Assembly (NCBI GenBank): GCA_036395115.1
Contig: DASWDU010000043.1
Coordinates: forward strand, 1 to 35,893
DNA: 35,893 nt
Direction: 5' to 3'
Origin: Thermoplasmata archaeon
Lineage (GTDB): Archaea; Thermoplasmatota; Thermoplasmata; RBG-16-68-12
This document shows positions 33,012-35,893 of the stretch, one piece after another. The translations under genes and the position numbers were made by a program. Within the stretch, counting starts at the first letter, position 1. The number at the start of each line of letters is the position of its first letter. The notes beneath the pieces were generated by a model. That model saw nothing but the letters and a program-made list of their open reading frames with translations, was not told the origin of the DNA and ran no database searches.

Positions 33012-33124
33012 CCCACGGGTCGCGTCCGAGGCGACCGAACTCGTCCGGCGGCCGCATCCGCCGTGCACCGGATAGCCAAACCTACTTAGTCGAGAGGCCG
33101 CTTCGATGCGCGAGGCGGTCGGCG

Positions 33125-33868
33125 ATGGCGCAGGTCGAGTTGCGGACGATCAAGGAGGTCAACCTGAAAGGCGGCACGGTCGTCGCGGCGTTCCCGAGCG
33201 TCGGGCTCGTGAGCACGATCACGGCGACGTACCTGATCACGAGGCTGCCGGTGGACCAAGTAGTCGCACTCGAGTCCGCCGACTTCCCGTCGCTCTCGAT
33301 GATCTACGCGAAGAAGCCGAAGTTCCCCGCCCGCGTCTACGCGTCGGCGGCCCAGAGGCTCGCGATCTTCATCTGCGAGATGCCGCTGCCGATGTCGACG
33401 CACCGGGCCGTCGCGGACGTCCTCCTGAAGTGGTCTCACGACCAGGGTGCGCGCCAGATCGTCCCGCTCGAAGGCTTGCCGGCGGACCCGGAGGCGCCGG
33501 TCTCGGGCGAGCCGCCGGTCTGGGCCGTCGGGAGCACGGACCGCGCCCGCGCGGAGCTCGAGAAGCTCGGGATCGAGCAGCTGGAGACGGGGATGATCAC
33601 CGGCGTCACGGGCGTCCTCCTGAACGAGGGCCGGTGGCGCAACGCGGATGTGATCGCGCTCCTCGCGGAAGCCCGGTCGGATCAGCCGGATGCGCGCGCG
33701 GCGGTGGCCCTCGTGCACATCCTCGACGAACTGCTGCCCGAGATCTCGATCGACCTGAAGCCGCTGCAGGAGCAGGCGACCGCCCTTGAGATGCACCTGA
33801 CCCGGCTCAAACAACAGGCGAAGGCGGTCGTGCCGCCCGAACCGATCCCGAGCGAGATGTACCGCTAG
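33125..33868 (+). CDS. PAC2 family protein (proteasome assembly chaperone-like)
   Basis: The 247-residue protein has the PAC2 pattern: VVAAFPSVGLVSTITATYLI, VALESADFPSLSMIY, ARVYASAAQRLAIFICEMPL, and LETGMITGVTGVLLNEGRWR. It ends with a helical segment (LKPLQEQATALEMHLTRLKQ). PAC2 proteins are related to eukaryotic proteasome assembly chaperones and are widespread in archaea, where their role is not settled. The ATG at 33125 is the first codon of the conserved region. It stands alone between a small membrane protein and the copper regulator, with which it converges. Confidence 0.93.
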   Translation: MAQVELRTIKEVNLKGGTVVAAFPSVGLVSTITATYLITRLPVDQVVALESADFPSLSMIYAKKPKFPARVYASAAQRLAIFICEMPLPMSTHRAVADVLLKWSHDQGARQIVPLEGLPADPEAPVSGEPPVWAVGSTDRARAELEKLGIEQLETGMITGVTGVLLNEGRWRNADVIALLAEARSDQPDARAAVALVHILDELLPEISIDLKPLQEQATALEMHLTRLKQQAKAVVPPEPIPSEMYR

Positions 33869-33888
33869 GGAGATCGCGGCCCGCGGCT

Positions 33889-34497
33889 TCAGCGGCCTCG
33901 GATCGCGGCCTTGATCCGCGCGAACCTCTCGCGGTACAGCCGCTCGCACGAGCCGCAGCACAGGAAGTGGGTGCGGCCCTCCATGCGGATCTTGGTCGGC
34001 TCCCCCTCGATCGGCTTGCCGCACTCGAAGCACGCGACCGCGGCCGACAGCGGCCCGGAGAGGATCGCCCGCGGGATGTCCTTGAATCGCCTCGCCGCCA
34101 CGTGAAGCGTCGTCGAGATGATGCCGTCGATCGACCGGACGCGCCGGAGGAACGCCTCACGGCCCCTCGATGTCGGGAGAACCGCCTCGGCGACGATGCG
34201 CGAGCGGTCGGTGCGGATCGTCCAACGCACTTCGGGCAGTCTCGCGAGCCGCTGGCCCACCTCGTCGGCCGTTCCTCGTCGGCATGCGAGGAGCAGCACG
34301 AGCCGCGTTTGGTGGAGCCTCTCGGGGTCGATCGCCGCGTGGTATCCGGCCAAGATTCCGAGGCGCTCGAGGGTCGCCACTCGGGCGCTCACCGTCGGGA
34401 CACTGACCCCGACCCGGCGCGCGAGTTCGCGGAACGACCGTCGGGCGTCTTCTTGGAGCGCCCGCAGGATTTTCGTGTCCGTTTCGTCCAGTTCCAT
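33889..34497 (-). CDS. Lrp/AsnC-type regulator with TRASH metal-sensing domain (CopR/CopT-like)
   Basis: The 202-residue protein has an N-terminal winged helix-turn-helix (1-50: DETDTKILRALQEDARRSF, then VSVPTVSARVATLERLGILA). An Lrp-type ligand-binding region follows (about 65-135), and then a TRASH domain with Cys156, Cys159, Cys180/181 and Cys184 in CFECGKPIEG and HFLCCGSCERLYRERF. TRASH-domain regulators of this kind control copper efflux genes in archaea such as Sulfolobus. The divergent neighbour is a CopA-type ATPase, and a 16-base palindrome lies between them. The ATG at 34497 begins the HTH domain; the open frame upstream to 34647 is not conserved. Metal identity is inferred from context. 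Confidence 0.92.
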   Translation of the reverse strand: MELDETDTKILRALQEDARRSFRELARRVGVSVPTVSARVATLERLGILAGYHAAIDPERLHQTRLVLLLACRRGTADEVGQRLARLPEVRWTIRTDRSRIVAEAVLPTSRGREAFLRRVRSIDGIISTTLHVAARRFKDIPRAILSGPLSAAVACFECGKPIEGEPTKIRMEGRTHFLCCGSCERLYRERFARIKAAIRGR

Positions 34498-34529
34498 CGC
34501 TCCGGCCAGGACGGCCGCGGGGTATGAAG

Positions 34530-34545
34530 CTTTACAAACGTAAAG
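34530..34545. promoter_or_regulatory. Palindromic operator candidate between the TRASH regulator and copA
   Basis: CTTTAC-AAAC-GTAAAG is a perfect 6-bp inverted repeat with a 4-base spacer in the 97-base divergent region. Lrp-type dimers bind such sites. It lies about 33 bp before the regulator ATG and 49 bp before the copA ATG, overlapping or next to both core promoters, so one bound dimer could control both genes. Confidence 0.5.
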
Positions 34546-34594
34546 GCGAAGCGGGATGACCCACGGGCGGACTGGGCCTGCCGGCCGAGGGCTC

Positions 34595-35893
34595 ATGGCG
34601 ACCGATCCCGTGTGCGGCATGTACGTGGACGAAGGCACGCAGCTCACGGCCCTCGTCCGCGGCCGGCGGTACTACTTCTGCTCCCACACGTGTATGGAGG
34701 CCTTCACCGCGCCGGAGCGGGAAATCCGCAGGCTCATCTGGCTCACGGCCCTCAGCCTCGGAATCGGGATCCCCCTCTTCATCATCGGCTTCGGCCAGAG
34801 CGTCGGATGGTGGCTCATGGGCGCCGAAGAACCCGCGAACCTCGTGTTCTTCGTCTTGGCCACGCCGGTGCAGTTCGTCGCGGGTTGGCGATTCTACCAC
34901 GGCACCTGGGACGCGATCAAGAACCGGAGCGCGAACATGGACGTCCTGATCGCCCTCGGCACGACGGCGGCCTGGGGCTACAGCGCCGTCGTCACGTTCC
35001 TCCCCCTGCTCGGCGCGCCGCTCGCGGACAAGGGGACGTACTACGACACCGCCGAGGTGATCATCGGCTTAATCCTCCTAGGGAAGTTCCTCGAGGAGCT
35101 CGCCCGCGGCAAGGCCGGCGACGCGATCCGGAAGCTGATGGACCTGGCCCCACGGACCGCCCACGTCCTGCGGGATGGCCGTGAGGCGGAGGTGCCCGTG
35201 GAACTCGTCCAGCTCGACGACGTCGTGATCGTGAGACCGGGAGAGCGGATCCCGGTCGACGGCACGATCTTCGAGGGCTTCTCCGCGATCGACGAGTCCA
35301 TGATCACGGGGGAATCGATTCCGATCGACAAGCGCGTCGGCGACACGGTGATCGGCGCGACGATCAACAAGATGGGCCTCCTCAAGGTCCGGGCGACCCG
35401 CGTCGGCGCCGACACGACGTTGAATCAGATCATCAAGCTCGTCGGGGACGCCCAGATCGCGCGCGCCCCGATTCAGCGGCTCGCGGACCGCGTCGCCTCC
35501 GTCTTCGTGCCCGCGGTCATCCTCATCGCGGTCCTCACGTTCCTCGTCTGGAAGGTCGCGTTCCGCGAGACGGTCGCGCAGTCGCTCGGCTTCTTCATCG
35601 CGGTCCTGATCATCGCCTGTCCGTGCGCCCTCGGGATCGCGACGCCCGCGGCGATCATGGTCGGGACCGGCAAGGGAGCGGAGAATGGCCTCCTGATCAA
35701 AGGGGGCGAGTACCTGGAGAGGGCGCACAAGCTTACGACGGTCGTGTTCGACAAAACGGGCACGCTGACCAAAGGCACTCCCGCGTTGACGGACATCATC
35801 CCGTTCGGGCGGTACAAGTCGGATGAGGTGCTACGGATCGCCGCATCCGCCGAAAAGGGGTCCGAGCACCCCTTAGGCGCGGCCATCGTCCGC
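34595..35893 (+). CDS. copA: Copper-translocating P1B-type ATPase with N-terminal YHS domain (partial, C-terminus off the window)
   Basis: The first 433 residues of a heavy-metal pump are present. A YHS domain comes first ([14 protein letters not shown], then [14 protein letters not shown]; Cys7, Cys29, Cys33) instead of the usual HMA domain. Next are membrane helices, the actuator loop with TGES (238-241), the membrane metal site CPC (342-344) in [15 protein letters not shown], the phosphorylation site DKTGT (386-390), and SEHPLG with the P1B His-Pro (425-426). CPC marks Cu(I)/Ag(I) pumps. The ATG at 34595 gives the classic YHS start; an in-frame ATG at 34556 would add 13 residues. It diverges from the TRASH regulator. 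The ATP-binding and last helices lie beyond the window. Confidence 0.95.
   Translation, partial: MATDPVCGMYVDEGTQLTALVRGRRYYFCSHTCMEAFTAPEREIRRLIWLTALSLGIGIPLFIIGFGQSVGWWLMGAEEPANLVFFVLATPVQFVAGWRFYHGTWDAIKNRSANMDVLIALGTTAAWGYSAVVTFLPLLGAPLADKGTYYDTAEVIIGLILLGKFLEELARGKAGDAIRKLMDLAPRTAHVLRDGREAEVPVELVQLDDVVIVRPGERIPVDGTIFEGFSAIDESMITGESIPIDKRVGDTVIGATINKMGLLKVRATRVGADTTLNQIIKLVGDAQIARAPIQRLADRVASVFVPAVILIAVLTFLVWKVAFRETVAQSLGFFIAVLIIACPCALGIATPAAIMVGTGKGAENGLLIKGGEYLERAHKLTTVVFDKTGTLTKGTPALTDIIPFGRYKSDEVLRIAASAEKGSEHPLGAAIVR

Noticed and set aside
32984-33020. Possible tRNA T-arm (GGTTCGGA) in the intergenic hairpin
   Set aside because: The stem is 8 bp with a 3-base loop, not a 5-bp stem with a 7-base loop, and no acceptor, D or anticodon arms can be placed around it.
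32940-33089. 49-codon open frame starting at the ATG after the orphan TATA element
   Set aside because: The ATG is part of the TATA element itself, leaving no room for transcription to start upstream, and the translation is Arg/Ala/Pro-rich without any pattern.

Overview
The window reads as a chromosomal segment of a GC-rich archaeon. Archaeal hallmarks are a PAC2-family protein, an archaeal-type PRPP synthetase, a eukaryote-like GlcNAc-1-phosphate transferase, an archaeosortase, an Lrp-type regulator with a TRASH metal finger, and TATA boxes about 25 bp upstream of start codons. The pairing of a longin/roadblock-like membrane protein with a Ras-like GTPase makes me lean towards Thermoplasmatota; this is inference, not proof. 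No rRNA, tRNA, CRISPR array or insertion sequence was recognised, and no gene-free stretch exceeds 300 bases.

Left part (1-11.8 kb, high GC). A partial Gfo/Idh/MocA sugar dehydrogenase on the minus strand diverges from a surface sensor-like membrane protein and a small GTPase, followed by a tiny YHS protein. Then comes a long minus-strand series. In transcription order it holds a sugar N-acetyltransferase, a DegT aminotransferase, a SHOCT membrane protein, a TPR protein, an ABC ATPase with its permease, and a MacB-like ATPase with its FtsX-type permease.

Central part (11.8-29.1 kb, visibly lower GC). This is a surface-glycan island. One long plus-strand operon, with most genes overlapping or nearly touching, runs from a DPAGT1/AglH-like initiating transferase. 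It continues through a NodB-like deacetylase, two FemAB-like aminoacyl transferases flanking a methyltransferase, a second DegT aminotransferase, a DUF354 protein, five GT4-type glycosyltransferases and a GT-C-like membrane protein. Facing it on the minus strand are a Wzx-like flippase and an archaeosortase with an unusual cysteine/histidine-rich C-terminal tail. The gene set resembles the bacterial exosortase/exopolysaccharide loci, in which deacetylase and FemAB genes also occur.

Right part (29.2-35.9 kb, high GC). It holds PRPP synthetase, a GalU-like nucleotidyltransferase divergent from a UDP-sugar 6-dehydrogenase, a small membrane protein, a PAC2 protein, and a copper module. That module is a TRASH-domain Lrp regulator divergent from a YHS-CopA P-type ATPase that runs off the end of the window.

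How it fits together: the 6-dehydrogenase, the Gfo/Idh 3-dehydrogenase, the DegT aminotransferase and the WbpD-like acetyltransferase could make a UDP-2,3-diacetamido-uronic acid. The island would build this onto a lipid carrier, possibly decorate it with amino acids, flip it, and couple it to surface proteins processed by the archaeosortase. Several genes lack a canonical start codon where the conserved protein must begin.
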